NCBI RefSeq assembly: GCF_000421405.1
Contig: NZ_ATWY01000006.1
Location: forward strand, 1 to 64,000
Direction of reading: 5' to 3'
Origin: Butyrivibrio sp. NC2007
GTDB taxonomy: Bacteria; Bacillota; Clostridia; Lachnospirales; Lachnospiraceae
Length of the DNA: 64,000 nucleotides
Positions 34,231 through 43,329 of this stretch are shown here, one piece after another. Position 1 is the stretch's first letter, and each line of letters begins with the position of its first letter. A program made the position numbers and the translations under genes. The notes under the pieces were generated by a model. That model was not told the DNA's origin. It saw nothing but the letters and a program-made list of their open reading frames with translations, and did not search any database.

Positions 34231-35225
34231 ACGTCTGCGAAATGTGTCTTACTTCTCTTAAATATCAGCGCTCCGAGGCAGAACGAAGCCACCACAAAGA
34301 GCCAGAAATACGTCGATGAATAGAAGTGCTCAAAGAACCATGTATCTCCATAGATCGAGTTCCTGAATCCCTCAACAATATATGTCATGGGATTGAGCTT
34401 AACCAGCCACTTGTACTTATCAGGCACGATCTCGATGTTCCACAGAATCGGCGTTGCCCACTGGAAGAGCTGCAGCCCAATTGAGATGATCTGCAAAAGA
34501 TCCCTGAAGAACACCACGATAGCACAGGTTGCGTAGCTGATTGAGAGCACCAGAATAAACTCGCAGCCGATGTAGTAGATCAGCTGGAGCCAGTAAACAT
34601 TCGGATAATAACCGTAAATGCAGGCGATGATCATCATAACTCCAATGAAGAAGATATGGATGAACATTGCTGCGATGATCTTGATAATGGGCAGGATACT
34701 GATTTTGAAGAGTACCTTTTTAACCAGATAGTTGTACTCTAAAAGAGACGTTGTTCCGTTGGTCAGAGCCTCGGAGAAGTAGAACCAGGGCACGAGACCG
34801 GCAGTAAGGAACAGAACGTAGGGAACTTCCACGCCCCCGGAAACCGCCTGGGCCTTGGCCGTAAAGACAACGTCGAACACAATATAATACATACAAACAG
34901 TGACCACCGGCTGAGCCAGTGCCCACACTATACCCATGTAGGATCCAGCGTATCTCTTCTTGAAATCGTTGATGGCAAGGCGCTTAATGAGGTTTCTGGA
35001 ATTCCAGAGCTCCACGGGAAGGACCGTGAGCCTGTCGTACCAGGCAAAGACCAAAATGCTGCCGACAGCGATGAGAATACATCCGCAGATCTTTTTCAGC
35101 ATCGCGGTGTGCGGATCCTCAAGCGGGTTATTATGCAAGATAAGTATCAGCGCCAAAGCAAGCGCCAATGTGTAGAAAACCGCCAAGGCTACCACCTTGG
35201 TCGGTTTCTTTTTTGCAGAAATCAA
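34224..35225 (-). CDS. wzm: ABC polysaccharide exporter permease (Wzm)
   Basis: 333 residues. The ABC-2 core starts WNSRNLIKRLAINDFKKRY near residue 75, followed by SYMGIVWALAQP and six spans, ending in PMTYIVEGFRNSIYGD and a last helix. Two extra N-terminal spans (about 8-25 and 42-62) are unusual for Wzm. The start codon appears to be TTG, overlapping the rfbC stop by 4 bp, so expression depends on coupling. With Wzt it moves an undecaprenyl-linked polysaccharide across the membrane. Confidence 0.9.
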   Translation of the reverse strand: MISAKKKPTKVVALAVFYTLALALALILILHNNPLEDPHTAMLKKICGCILIAVGSILVFAWYDRLTVLPVELWNSRNLIKRLAINDFKKRYAGSYMGIVWALAQPVVTVCMYYIVFDVVFTAKAQAVSGGVEVPYVLFLTAGLVPWFYFSEALTNGTTSLLEYNYLVKKVLFKISILPIIKIIAAMFIHIFFIGVMMIIACIYGYYPNVYWLQLIYYIGCEFILVLSISYATCAIVVFFRDLLQIISIGLQLFQWATPILWNIEIVPDKYKWLVKLNPMTYIVEGFRNSIYGDTWFFEHFYSSTYFWLFVVASFCLGALIFKRSKTHFADVL

Positions 35226-35767
35226 AGCTCCTTAATTCCTCCCCACTTAGTATCTCTCTCGGAAAGATTAAGCTTCATGTCATCAGTGATTGGCCACTCA
35301 ACCCCAACGTCCGGGTCATCCCACTTTATTCCGCCCTCGCCCTCCGGGTGATAGAAATCTGAGCATTTATATGCGAACTCTGCGTAATCTGAGAGCACCA
35401 AAAATCCATGAGCAAATCCCTTAGGGATGAAGAACTGCTTCTTGTTCTCAGCTGTGAGCTTAACTCCGAACCACTTTCCATAGGTCTTTGAACCTTTGCG
35501 CAGATCCACTGCCACGTCGAAAACCTCACCGTTTATGCAGCGAACAAGCTTGTCCTGCGGATGCTCTGTCTGGAAATGAAGGCCGCGAAGCACGCCCTTT
35601 GTGCTGGCTGACTGATTGTCCTGAACGAACTCGCAATCGATGCCTGCCTCCACGAAATCATTCTTGTTGTAGGTCTCCATAAAGTATCCTCTGTTATCGC
35701 CGAATACCTTAGGTGTGATGACCTTAAGTCCTTCAATTTCGCATGTTTCAACTGTTATCTTACCCAT
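35222..35767 (-). CDS. rfbC: dTDP-4-dehydrorhamnose 3,5-epimerase
   Basis: 181 residues, the standard size. Motifs: GYFMETYNKNDF, VQDNQSASTKGVLRGLHFQ with the catalytic His in RGLHFQ, RCINGEVFDVAVDLRKGS, FFIPKGFAHGFLVLSD and the Tyr-containing YKCSDFYHPEGEGGI. It makes dTDP-4-keto-L-rhamnose. It lies between a hypothetical gene and wzm; the reductase RfbD is not found in the window. Confidence 0.96.
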   Translation of the reverse strand: MGKITVETCEIEGLKVITPKVFGDNRGYFMETYNKNDFVEAGIDCEFVQDNQSASTKGVLRGLHFQTEHPQDKLVRCINGEVFDVAVDLRKGSKTYGKWFGVKLTAENKKQFFIPKGFAHGFLVLSDYAEFAYKCSDFYHPEGEGGIKWDDPDVGVEWPITDDMKLNLSERDTKWGGIKEL

Positions 35768-35793
35768 TGCTTTAATACTCTCCTAAATAAATT

Positions 35794-36297
35794 TTATGGT
35801 TGTCCAACCGGAGTTCCGGTTATTGTCTGATCTGCCGGGATGTACTGTCCGTAGCCGCCCGCCGGTGCATCAGGAAGGCTCGTAAGGTATCCCGATGAAT
35901 CCGCAGCACCCTCCAGGCTTGGGTTTGTGAGCTCACCCACAACTGCCATTCCTGTGCCTGGTCTATCTTCTCCTTCGGCAAAAGAGCTTTCTGCGCTCCC
36001 CTCATCTGTGCTGGCATCTGATTTCTTGATCACCACTACTGATGGGATCTTCTCGGTCTCATCAAAGAAATCATCATCAAGAAGAAAGGCGTTTAAACTG
36101 TCGCCGATCTGATCGCCGTAGATGACCTCTTCCTCAGTGGTTTCTTCAGTAGCAGCTTCGGTGGCCGTCTGTGTCTTTTGCCCCCAGCCGAACAGGCTGT
36201 TGATCTTGTCTGTGTTAGTGGCGTATACGATCACCAGCACCAGAATGAAGGCGCTTAGGATGGTAAGTATCGCCATTCTGAAAACTCTTGTGTCCAT
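35794..36297 (-). CDS. Hypothetical single-span membrane protein
   Basis: 167 residues. One span near residues 8-26 (LTILSAFILVLVIVYATN), then a Thr/Glu-rich stretch (TATEAATEETTEEE) and a disordered Gly/Pro/Asp/Ser-rich outer part that ends PADQTITGTPVGQP. No catalytic motif or known family is recognised. It is inserted between rfbA (23 bp) and rfbC (27 bp), so it is co-expressed with dTDP-rhamnose and export genes. A wall-spanning spacer or accessory factor is conceivable, without proof. Confidence 0.65.
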   Translation of the reverse strand: MDTRVFRMAILTILSAFILVLVIVYATNTDKINSLFGWGQKTQTATEAATEETTEEEVIYGDQIGDSLNAFLLDDDFFDETEKIPSVVVIKKSDASTDEGSAESSFAEGEDRPGTGMAVVGELTNPSLEGAADSSGYLTSLPDAPAGGYGQYIPADQTITGTPVGQP

Positions 36298-36319
36298 AAC
36301 GCTCCCCCAAAAACATTAG

Positions 36320-37189
36320 TTACAGCCCGTTAGCTACTTCCACTAAGTATTTGCCGTAGTCTGTCTTCATAAGAGGCTCAGCAAGTGCAAGGAGCTGATT
36401 CTTGTCAATGAATCCGCGCTTGTAAGCAATCTCCTCGATGCAGGAAATGTAAAGTCCCTGTCTCTTCTGGAATGCGCATACGAAGTCTGATGCATCAAGA
36501 AGTGAGTCGTGGTTGCCGGTGTCGAGCCATGCAAAGCCGCGTCCCATGGTCTCAACGCGAAGCTCTCCTCTTCTAAGATACTCGTTGTTGATACTTGTTA
36601 TCTCTATCTCGCCTCTTGCTGAAGGCTTAACGTTCTCGGCGATCTCGACAACCTTGTTGTCGTAGAAGTAAAGTCCGGGAACTGCGTAGTTACTCTTAGG
36701 ATTCTCAGGCTTCTCCTCGATGCTGATGGCCTTTCCGTTCTCGTCAAACTCAACAACGCCGTAAGCTCTTGGATCTCTTACATAGTAACCAAAGATGGTT
36801 GCGCCTTTTTCCCTTGATGCAACTTCTCTAAGAAGTTTAGAGAAGCTCTGACCGTAAAAGATATTGTCACCCAGCACCAGTGCCACAGAGTCTTTTCCGA
36901 TAAATTCAGCACCAATGATGAAGGCATCTGCAAGTCCTCTGGGCTTCTCCTGAACTGCGTATGAGAACTTCATGCCAAGCTGGCTTCCGTCACCAAAGAG
37001 CTCCTCAAATACAGGAAGATCTCTTGGAGTTGAGATTATAAGTACTTCCCTGATGCCTGCGAGCATCAGAGTTGAAAGCGGATAATAAATCATGGGCTTG
37101 TCGTAAACAGGCATCATCTGCTTGCTCATGGCCCTTGTGAGCGGATAGAGACGAGTTCCGCTACCACCTGCTAAGATAATTCCTTTCAT
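36320..37189 (-). CDS. rfbA: Glucose-1-phosphate thymidylyltransferase
   Basis: 289 residues, typical. The signature [17 protein letters not shown] with the catalytic Arg/Lys region, [27 protein letters not shown] and [19 protein letters not shown] are all present. It makes dTDP-glucose from glucose-1-phosphate and dTTP, the first step to dTDP-rhamnose. It follows rfbB by 35 bp. Glucose-1-phosphate can come from the mutase at 21068-22804. Confidence 0.96.
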   Translation of the reverse strand: MKGIILAGGSGTRLYPLTRAMSKQMMPVYDKPMIYYPLSTLMLAGIREVLIISTPRDLPVFEELFGDGSQLGMKFSYAVQEKPRGLADAFIIGAEFIGKDSVALVLGDNIFYGQSFSKLLREVASREKGATIFGYYVRDPRAYGVVEFDENGKAISIEEKPENPKSNYAVPGLYFYDNKVVEIAENVKPSARGEIEITSINNEYLRRGELRVETMGRGFAWLDTGNHDSLLDASDFVCAFQKRQGLYISCIEEIAYKRGFIDKNQLLALAEPLMKTDYGKYLVEVANGL

Positions 37190-37223
37190 GGATGAATCCC
37201 TCCAAATATTTCAGTTTGTATTA

Positions 37224-38309
37224 TTACCTGTTGTCATACATCTTTGAATAATACTTCTCGTAATCACCGGATGTAACGTGCTCCATCCATTCTGTGTTCT
37301 CGAAGTACCACTTGATGGTCTTCTTGATGCCCTCTGCGAACATTGTCTCAGGCTCCCAGCCAATCTCTGCCTTGATCTTGTCAGGCGCGATAGCATAGCG
37401 GCGATCGTGGCCCTTTCTGTCTGTTACATACTTGATGAGGTCGTAAGAAAGATGTGCCTTGCGAGGATCTGAGTCATCAAGCTCCTCTTTCAGTGTGTCG
37501 ATGATTGTCTTAACGATCTCGATGTTCTGCTTCTCGTTGTGTCCGCCTACGTTGTAGGTTTCGAAGAGTCTGCCCTTTTCCTGAACCATGTCGATGGCCT
37601 TGGCGTGATCTTCAACATATAACCAGTCGCGGACGTTCTTACCATCGCCGTAAACCGGAAGGTCTTTTCCCGCAAGAGCGTTGTTGATGATGAGCGGAAT
37701 GAGCTTCTCCGGGAACTGGTAAGGTCCGTAGTTGTTGGAGCAGTTGGTTATGTTGGCAGGGAACTTGTAAGTGTCCATGTATGCCTTAACCAGCATGTCT
37801 GAGCTGGCCTTACTTGCTGAATATGGGCTGTGAGGTGAGTATGGAGTTGTCTCATAGAAGTATGCATTAGGGTCATCATCGAGTGATCCATAAACCTCAT
37901 CAGTTGAAACGTGGAGGAACTTCTTGCCCTCTTTAAAAGAGCCATCGGGAAGTTCCCAAGCTTTCTTGGCAGCGTTAAGCATTGTCGCTGTTCCAAGAAC
38001 GTTGGTCTGAACGAAAACCTCAGGGTTAACGATTGATCTGTCAACATGGCTCTCTGCAGCAAAGTGAACAACTCTGTCGATGTCGTTCTTCTCAAATATC
38101 TTGTTGATCGCATCGCGGTCGCAGATGTCTGCCCTTATGAATGTATAGTTGTCGCGGTTCTCAACATCGCGAAGGTTCTCAAGGTTTCCTGCGTAAGTCA
38201 GGACATCCACGTTGATGATGCGAATCTCGTTGTCATACTTTTTGAACATGTAATGAATGTAGTTGGAGCCGATAAATCCGGCACCTCCGGTAACTAAATA
38301 AGTTCTCAT
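37224..38309 (-). CDS. rfbB: dTDP-glucose 4,6-dehydratase
   Basis: 361 residues from ATG 38309, preceded by AGGAAAGGA; an in-frame start nine codons earlier would skip that site. Extended SDR fold: TGGAGFIGSNYIHYM (NAD+ binding), HFAAESHVDRS, the TDEVYGSL segment and the catalytic YSASKASSDMLV. It converts dTDP-glucose to the 4-keto-6-deoxy sugar. First gene of the nine-gene operon reading to 26265, driven by the promoter at 38351-38379. Confidence 0.96.
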   Translation of the reverse strand: MRTYLVTGGAGFIGSNYIHYMFKKYDNEIRIINVDVLTYAGNLENLRDVENRDNYTFIRADICDRDAINKIFEKNDIDRVVHFAAESHVDRSIVNPEVFVQTNVLGTATMLNAAKKAWELPDGSFKEGKKFLHVSTDEVYGSLDDDPNAYFYETTPYSPHSPYSASKASSDMLVKAYMDTYKFPANITNCSNNYGPYQFPEKLIPLIINNALAGKDLPVYGDGKNVRDWLYVEDHAKAIDMVQEKGRLFETYNVGGHNEKQNIEIVKTIIDTLKEELDDSDPRKAHLSYDLIKYVTDRKGHDRRYAIAPDKIKAEIGWEPETMFAEGIKKTIKWYFENTEWMEHVTSGDYEKYYSKMYDNR

Positions 38310-38350
38310 CTCTATTCCTTTCCTAGAAAAAAGCATAATTTAACTAAATA

Positions 38351-38379
38351 AGTATACCACACAGAAGGGATAAGTAGAA
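38351..38379 (-). promoter_or_regulatory. Promoter of the polysaccharide/export operon
   Basis: Minus strand: -10 TATACT (38351-38356), 17-nt spacer, -35 TTCTAC (38374-38379, 4 of 6 match). The leader to rfbB is about 35 nt. Copy B of the 310-bp element begins 27 bp upstream. Confidence 0.6.
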
Positions 38380-38405
38380 GTGGTTGATTGCCGGCGACGG
38401 ATTTG

Positions 38406-38721
38406 CATCACAAGCGCCTATATAATTAACACTGGTTGGAAACGGTTTATCGACCACCCCACAACTCCCGTCTATACAAAAAATAGTTGGAAATTGCAAA
38501 AAGGATTTTGTGGCCATCTGCTTATACTTGCGGGAAAGTACATAACAAGAGACCCGTAGGCCGGTACTTGTGGGGCAGGAAAAGAGCTAGGCATGAAATT
38601 TCAGTTTCCCCGGCCCGAAAAAAAATTTGTAATTTCCAACTAATTTTTCATATAGGATTTTTTGTGATGCTTTTAAAAAATCAACTCCAACCATCAGGCT
38701 AATATTTAAAGCCTTGTGATG
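38406..38721 (+). repeat. Dispersed ~310-bp element, copy B
   Basis: 316 bp from CATCACAAG to CTTGTGATG, same orientation as copy A. It shares GGTTGGAAACGG, CGACCACCCCACAACTC, ATAGTTGGAAATTGCAAAAAG, CCCGTAGGCC, GGAAAAGAGCTAGGCATG, AATTTCCAACTAATTTTTCA and TTTTTGTGATGCTTTT. Core is of the A/B subtype. REP-like copy 4 begins at the very next base. Confidence 0.92.
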
Positions 38722-38790
38722 TGTGAGTCACCGGGGACGTTTCAGTTTGTCTCATTTTGAGTCAAACTGAAACGTCCCCAATGACTCACA
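38722..38790. repeat. REP-like inverted pair, copy 4
   Basis: TGTGAGTCACCGGGGACGTT... pairs with ...AACGTCCCCAATGACTCACA around CTCATTTT. Two mismatches lie near the outer third of the arms. It directly abuts copy B of the larger element. Confidence 0.9.
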
Positions 38791-38796
38791 ATTAAA

Positions 38797-38832
38797 AAGA
38801 CAGGAGCCCTAAGCTAAGGCTCCTGTCCTTTA
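38797..38832 (-). terminator. Intrinsic terminator after the GH25 gene
   Basis: Minus strand stem GGACAGGAGCC / GGCTCCTGTC around a TTAGCTTAG loop, then TTTTTAATT. It is 32 bp past the stop at 38864. Confidence 0.9.
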
Positions 38833-38863
38833 AATCATTTATCCATTGCACCATCAAAACAAA

Positions 38864-41800
38864 TCAGTTATAGAGAATGTTCATATCAACATTTCCGGAA
38901 ATTCCGGAAACAGATCCCTTTGATGTGTACTGCCACATATCGTAACGAGTCGCAGTGTAACTAACATTAGCTGCGTACTGAGCAAGCCAGATCTTGTAGT
39001 TTGTCAATGAAGCAGTATTGATGTTCTTGGTAAACCAGGTCTTGTTGGAGTAAACACCTGCCCTGTAGCCTGCGCTTTGAATGGTTCCGCAGAAAGCCTT
39101 GATATTGGCTGTACGCTGGCTTGCGCTGATGGTGTCACCACGGCCGTTACTTCCCTCAACGTCGATGTAGATAGGGAAGCTGAGGCTGTAACCCTTGCAA
39201 AGGTTGATGCACATGGACGCTTCCTCTACGGCTTCAACTTCGTTGACCGCCTGTGAGAAGAAGTAAACACCAACTCTGAGTCCTGCTGCCTGAGCGCCTT
39301 TGATATTTGCTCTGAACTTAGGATCCTCGATGAGCGCACCTGCTGAAGATCCTCTGTATCCGCAGCGGATGATTACAAAGTTAACACCGTTGTTCTTAAC
39401 CTTATTCCAGTCAATGTTTCCATTCCACTTGCTGACGTCAATTCCCAGCGTTCCTGATGAAGATGAAAGAGCTCCATCGCTGCCGAATGTGTACTTGGCA
39501 CCCTTGATGACCTGCTCACCGGTTACGTAGTTACCATTCTTGTCAAAGTAGTAAGTCTTGCCATCGATGGTCCACCATCCCTGCTTAACGTCAGGGCCTG
39601 ATTTCTCTTTTCTGAGATAGAAGGTTGACCCCTTGTAGTAATCGTCGTAAGTCGCCTCAACATAATCGCCGTTGGCGTTCTTCACATAAACGGTGTTTCC
39701 GTTCTTGTCCTTGAGGACTGTAGTCTTGCTGATGACTGTTACTTCTACAGTTCCGTCCTTGTAGCCGTCGCACTTAAAGGTAATTGTTGCGCTACCTGCA
39801 CCAACACCGGTAATTGTTCCATCACCGCCAACTGATGCAATATCGCTCTTTGCAGATGAATATGTCACCTTCTTGCCTGCATCCTTAGGAGCAAGCTTAA
39901 AGGTTCTTCCCTGAACAAGAGTAACCTTGGTCGCATTCATCTCAACCGTCTTGTCGCTGTTCTTGGTTACGGTAACTTCTATTGTTGCGTCCTTGTATCC
40001 CGATGCAGAAATAGTGATTGTTGCCTTACCTTCCGCAACACCCTTTACTGTTCCATCCTTAGCAACTGTTGCAATCTTTTCATCGGAACTCTTGAATGTA
40101 ACAGCATTTGCATCAATTCCTGAAACAGTGAGCTTGCCGGTTGCATCTTTCGCAATGCTAAACGGTGATGGGCTTGATGTGAAGGTGATGAGCTTTTCAT
40201 CTGCCTTTGCTACATTTACTGTTGCTGTTGCATCCTTGTATCCATCAGCTGTAACAGTGATCGTAGCCTTGCCTTCTGCCTTAGCCTCGATTGTTCCGTC
40301 GCTGCCAACTGCTGCGATGTTGTCTGCGCTTGACCTAAATGTAACTGATGAAGGACCTGTGGCTGTGAGCTTTGTCTTTTCCCCGACCTTCATGTTTATG
40401 TTTGTGCTGCTGAGTGTCATGTCCTTGAGCACAACTTCAGCCTTCTTAACAGAAACGCTAACGCTGCCATTGTTGTAGCCATCAGCCTTAACCGTAATGG
40501 TTGCGCTGCCTTCGCCCTTGGCAGTTACTGTTCCATCGTTTGACACAGTAGCTACCGCCTCATCACTTGATGTGCAGGTAAAAGAGCTTGGACCTGAAAC
40601 AGAGATATTGGCTGTCTGTCCTACTTCGAGGCTTGAACTTGATATAGAAACAGTCATATCCTTAGGTGTTTCTACGGAAGCATCTGTTGAAACGCCATCT
40701 CCTGAAGATGAACCACTGCCTGAATCCTGGCTGCCACCTTCGCCGGATCCGTTGTTTCCGGCATCATCAGGATTGGTGTCATCTCCGGTTCTTCCGGCAC
40801 CTGCAACTGTCGAACCCTCAGTTGATGCATCTGTGGAAGCACCTTCTGTTCTTCCCCTGGAAGCTGAAAGTCTTCTGATTGTTCCTGTAGGAATCATTGA
40901 GCTTGTACTTGGATCAGCAATTGTATCTTTATTTATCTGCTCATAGTTATAATTGCCACTGCCAGAACTTGTACTTCCCTGGTTTGAATCAACCCACTCA
41001 ACCGTATCAGTAAGCGCTGACTCAACAACTTCCTGGACCGCCGTATCCTCTTTTGCCGCATTGACCTGAGACTCTTTCTTGATCTCGTTGCTGACATCGA
41101 CAACCTTAGTCTCGACTGTGTCCTTGATGGTCAAGGACTGGGTTCCAAGTTCAAGAGCATAGTTGCTGAATTCAGAAGGCAGTGCGTTAGGTGTAACCTT
41201 GTACTTGCCGGCTGTCAGGTTATTCTTGTAGATGATTCCGTCCTTGTCGTGATCATCGTAAGTTACTTTTGTTCCGTCAGGAGTAACAACATCAACTGTG
41301 AAAGGCACGTTTGCAACGAGCTTGTTAGTCTCCGAGTTGATGAACTTTATCTTCATGTCGCTCTTGATGGTAGTGAGAGTCATCTTAATGGTAACTCCCT
41401 GTGCATCGTCGGCGACCTCTTCCTCTTCTTCCTCTTCTTCCTCCATGACGATGCCTGCTGTCATGGCTCTTGCACGCTCTGCATCTGCCACTGCCAAAAG
41501 ACCTGTCGAACCAATAACATCATCGAACTGCATTCCGGCTCCAACCTCAGCAAAGGAATTGATCTCAGCAGTCCTTCCCAGAGCATCTCTGTAGAATGAC
41601 ATGGTTATAAGACCACCAATCACGAGAAGAATAGCTACAATAGCCGCTGCGCGCTCTGCAAAAGAGGTATTCTTAACAAATTCAATTATCTTGGCTCCGG
41701 CACCTGATCCACCGCGTCTTCTGCGATCTCTGTCTTTTTTGTCACGACCCGATTTCTTGTCAGCTTTTGAAGCACGAGAAGACCTTCCGCTATCGCGTCC

Positions 41801-42700
41801 GCCTCTTCCACCACGTGCTACGGCAGCTGCAGCGTAGTAATCATCCTCGTCGTCACGGTAGTCTTCATCATATCTGCCGTAATCTTCGTCGTACTCTTCT
41901 TCGTATCTATCGTAGTCTTCTGCGTCGCGGTAGTCGCGTTCATCGTCGTAGCGATCATCTATGTCGTCTTCAGGATAGTCGTCCTCATCCTCATAACGAT
42001 CATCCTCTTCATCAGGATAATCATCTTCATCTTTGTAACGGCCTTCTACCTGATCGCCGTAGTCTTCTTCGAACTCCGGGTCATAATCTTCATCTTCGTA
42101 GTCTACTTCATCACGATAATCTGCGCCATCTTCCGCATCTTCTAGCTCGTCGCGATACTTAGCTTCTTCAGAATAGCTACTGTCTTCATACTTCGAATCA
42201 GTTTCATACGATTCCTCTTCAAAGTAATCTTCATCACTGTAGTCATCCTCAGGCTCTGACTCAGCCTTAACGGGGAATGGAACCACATTACTATCCTCAG
42301 CTACTACATCTTCAGGATACTCATCCTCTTCAGGATATTCTTCTTCCTCAGAATACTTGTCTTCTTCAGGATACTCATCCTCATATCTCTTGCGATTTGT
42401 ATCCACATCGAAGTCATCATCTTCCCTTAACTCCTGATCGAAGTCGCCATGCTTCTCTCTGCTGTACGACCTGTCCTCGGGATAATCTTCCTCTGGATAA
42501 TCATCTTCCGGATAATCCTCATCACGATAATCTTCATCATCGTCACGGTAGTCCTCATCACCGTATTCTTCTTCAAATTCTTCGTCGTATTCCTCGTCTT
42601 CGTAGTAGTCCTCTTCGAACTCCTCGTCGTAATCCTTGACGTCCTGTCTTCGGCGAGGCTTCTTTCCAATTTTATTAAATAACTTAAGACTTCTTTTCAT
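38864..42700 (-). CDS. Giant surface protein: acidic cytoplasmic tail, membrane span, four Big2 domains, choline-type repeat and GH25 muramidase
   Basis: 1278 residues from ATG 42700 (GAGGAGAG upstream; an in-frame ATG 18 codons earlier lacks a site). Residues ~20-300 are almost only Asp, Glu, Tyr and Arg (DYPEEDYPED-like repeats), then a basic Arg/Gly/Lys patch and a span at ~345-370 (RAAAIVAILLVIGGLITMSF). Outside come a Ser/Gly-rich linker, four Big2 repeats, a wall-binding repeat (GWWTIDGKTYYFDKNGNYV) and a C-terminal GH25 domain: GIDVSKWNGNIDW, FPIYIDVEGS (catalytic Asp and Glu) and IWLAQYAA. It should cleave peptidoglycan glycan strands while anchored as a type II protein. Confidence 0.9.
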   Translation of the reverse strand: MKRSLKLFNKIGKKPRRRQDVKDYDEEFEEDYYEDEEYDEEFEEEYGDEDYRDDDEDYRDEDYPEDDYPEEDYPEDRSYSREKHGDFDQELREDDDFDVDTNRKRYEDEYPEEDKYSEEEEYPEEDEYPEDVVAEDSNVVPFPVKAESEPEDDYSDEDYFEEESYETDSKYEDSSYSEEAKYRDELEDAEDGADYRDEVDYEDEDYDPEFEEDYGDQVEGRYKDEDDYPDEEDDRYEDEDDYPEDDIDDRYDDERDYRDAEDYDRYEEEYDEDYGRYDEDYRDDEDDYYAAAAVARGGRGGRDSGRSSRASKADKKSGRDKKDRDRRRRGGSGAGAKIIEFVKNTSFAERAAAIVAILLVIGGLITMSFYRDALGRTAEINSFAEVGAGMQFDDVIGSTGLLAVADAERARAMTAGIVMEEEEEEEEEVADDAQGVTIKMTLTTIKSDMKIKFINSETNKLVANVPFTVDVVTPDGTKVTYDDHDKDGIIYKNNLTAGKYKVTPNALPSEFSNYALELGTQSLTIKDTVETKVVDVSNEIKKESQVNAAKEDTAVQEVVESALTDTVEWVDSNQGSTSSGSGNYNYEQINKDTIADPSTSSMIPTGTIRRLSASRGRTEGASTDASTEGSTVAGAGRTGDDTNPDDAGNNGSGEGGSQDSGSGSSSGDGVSTDASVETPKDMTVSISSSSLEVGQTANISVSGPSSFTCTSSDEAVATVSNDGTVTAKGEGSATITVKADGYNNGSVSVSVKKAEVVLKDMTLSSTNINMKVGEKTKLTATGPSSVTFRSSADNIAAVGSDGTIEAKAEGKATITVTADGYKDATATVNVAKADEKLITFTSSPSPFSIAKDATGKLTVSGIDANAVTFKSSDEKIATVAKDGTVKGVAEGKATITISASGYKDATIEVTVTKNSDKTVEMNATKVTLVQGRTFKLAPKDAGKKVTYSSAKSDIASVGGDGTITGVGAGSATITFKCDGYKDGTVEVTVISKTTVLKDKNGNTVYVKNANGDYVEATYDDYYKGSTFYLRKEKSGPDVKQGWWTIDGKTYYFDKNGNYVTGEQVIKGAKYTFGSDGALSSSSGTLGIDVSKWNGNIDWNKVKNNGVNFVIIRCGYRGSSAGALIEDPKFRANIKGAQAAGLRVGVYFFSQAVNEVEAVEEASMCINLCKGYSLSFPIYIDVEGSNGRGDTISASQRTANIKAFCGTIQSAGYRAGVYSNKTWFTKNINTASLTNYKIWLAQYAANVSYTATRYDMWQYTSKGSVSGISGNVDMNILYN

Positions 42701-42772
42701 ACTTTCTCTCCTCAAATATGAATGCCTTCTATACTTCCCCACAAGGCACATCAAACGAGTAAAATCATCTCA

Positions 42773-42784
42773 CAATATATTGTA
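42773..42784. promoter_or_regulatory. Palindrome ACAATATATTGT upstream of the GH25 gene
   Basis: A perfect 12-bp palindrome about 75 nt before the start codon, inside an AT-rich stretch that could hold the promoter (TTGATATATACAAT). Possible operator; low certainty. Confidence 0.3.
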
Positions 42785-42893
42785 TATATCAAGAAAAAAA
42801 CACAATACTTATGAAGATTTTACCATTTATTAACCATTCTAACAACCAAAGTAGTCAATTGCGGTCAATTGCACTCATTTTCAGCTTGCCGTG

Positions 42894-43209
42894 CATCACA
42901 ACTCCTCAGTATTGTTCACATGGTTGGAAACGTTATTCCGACCACCCCACAACTCACTTCCATATAAAAATTAGTTGGAAATTTCAAAAAAGGTTTTGAA
43001 GCCGAGCAAAGATATAGGCAAAAAACTACATCACAACGTACCGTTGAGCCGAGTGCTGTGATGTAGCTACAGCGTTAGGCATGAAATTTTAGAAATCCTC
43101 CGGGTAAAAAAGTTTTGTAATTTCCAACTATTTTTTCATATAACAATTTTTGTGATGCTTTTCAAAAAGTAAATCCAACCAACAACACCTGATACAGCCT
43201 CTTGTGATG
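42894..43209 (+). repeat. Dispersed ~310-bp element, copy C
   Basis: 316 bp from CATCACAAC to CTTGTGATG, same orientation as A and B. The conserved outer blocks are as in copy B. The core differs: ACTACATCACAACG and CTGTGATGTAGC form an extra inner inverted repeat, then GTTAGGCATGAAATTTT. This is the C/D subtype. The rest of this 630-bp gap holds the GH25 leader and a terminator. Confidence 0.92.
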
Positions 43210-43282
43210 CAGTAGCAACCAAGAAGTCATAAAGTCTAACCCCACAGCATCACAACTCCACAATAAAGTCTCCCCAAATAGA

Positions 43283-43318
43283 AAAAACGCCACAGCCCCA
43301 ACCAAGGCCCATGGCGCT
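43283..43318 (-). terminator. Probable terminator of the acyl-transfer operon
   Basis: Minus strand stem GCGCCATGGGCC / GGGCTGTGGCGT (wobble pairs included) with a TTGGTTG loop, then TTTTTTCTATTT. It is 12 bp past the stop at 43330. Confidence 0.7.
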
Positions 43319-43329
43319 TAATCAATCAA

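Noticed and set aside
39927..40946. Long open frames antisense to the Big2 region of the GH25 gene
   Set aside because: Hydrophobic, Ser/Val-rich sequence is just the shadow of Thr/Ala/Asp-rich codons; no ribosome binding sites and no family likeness.
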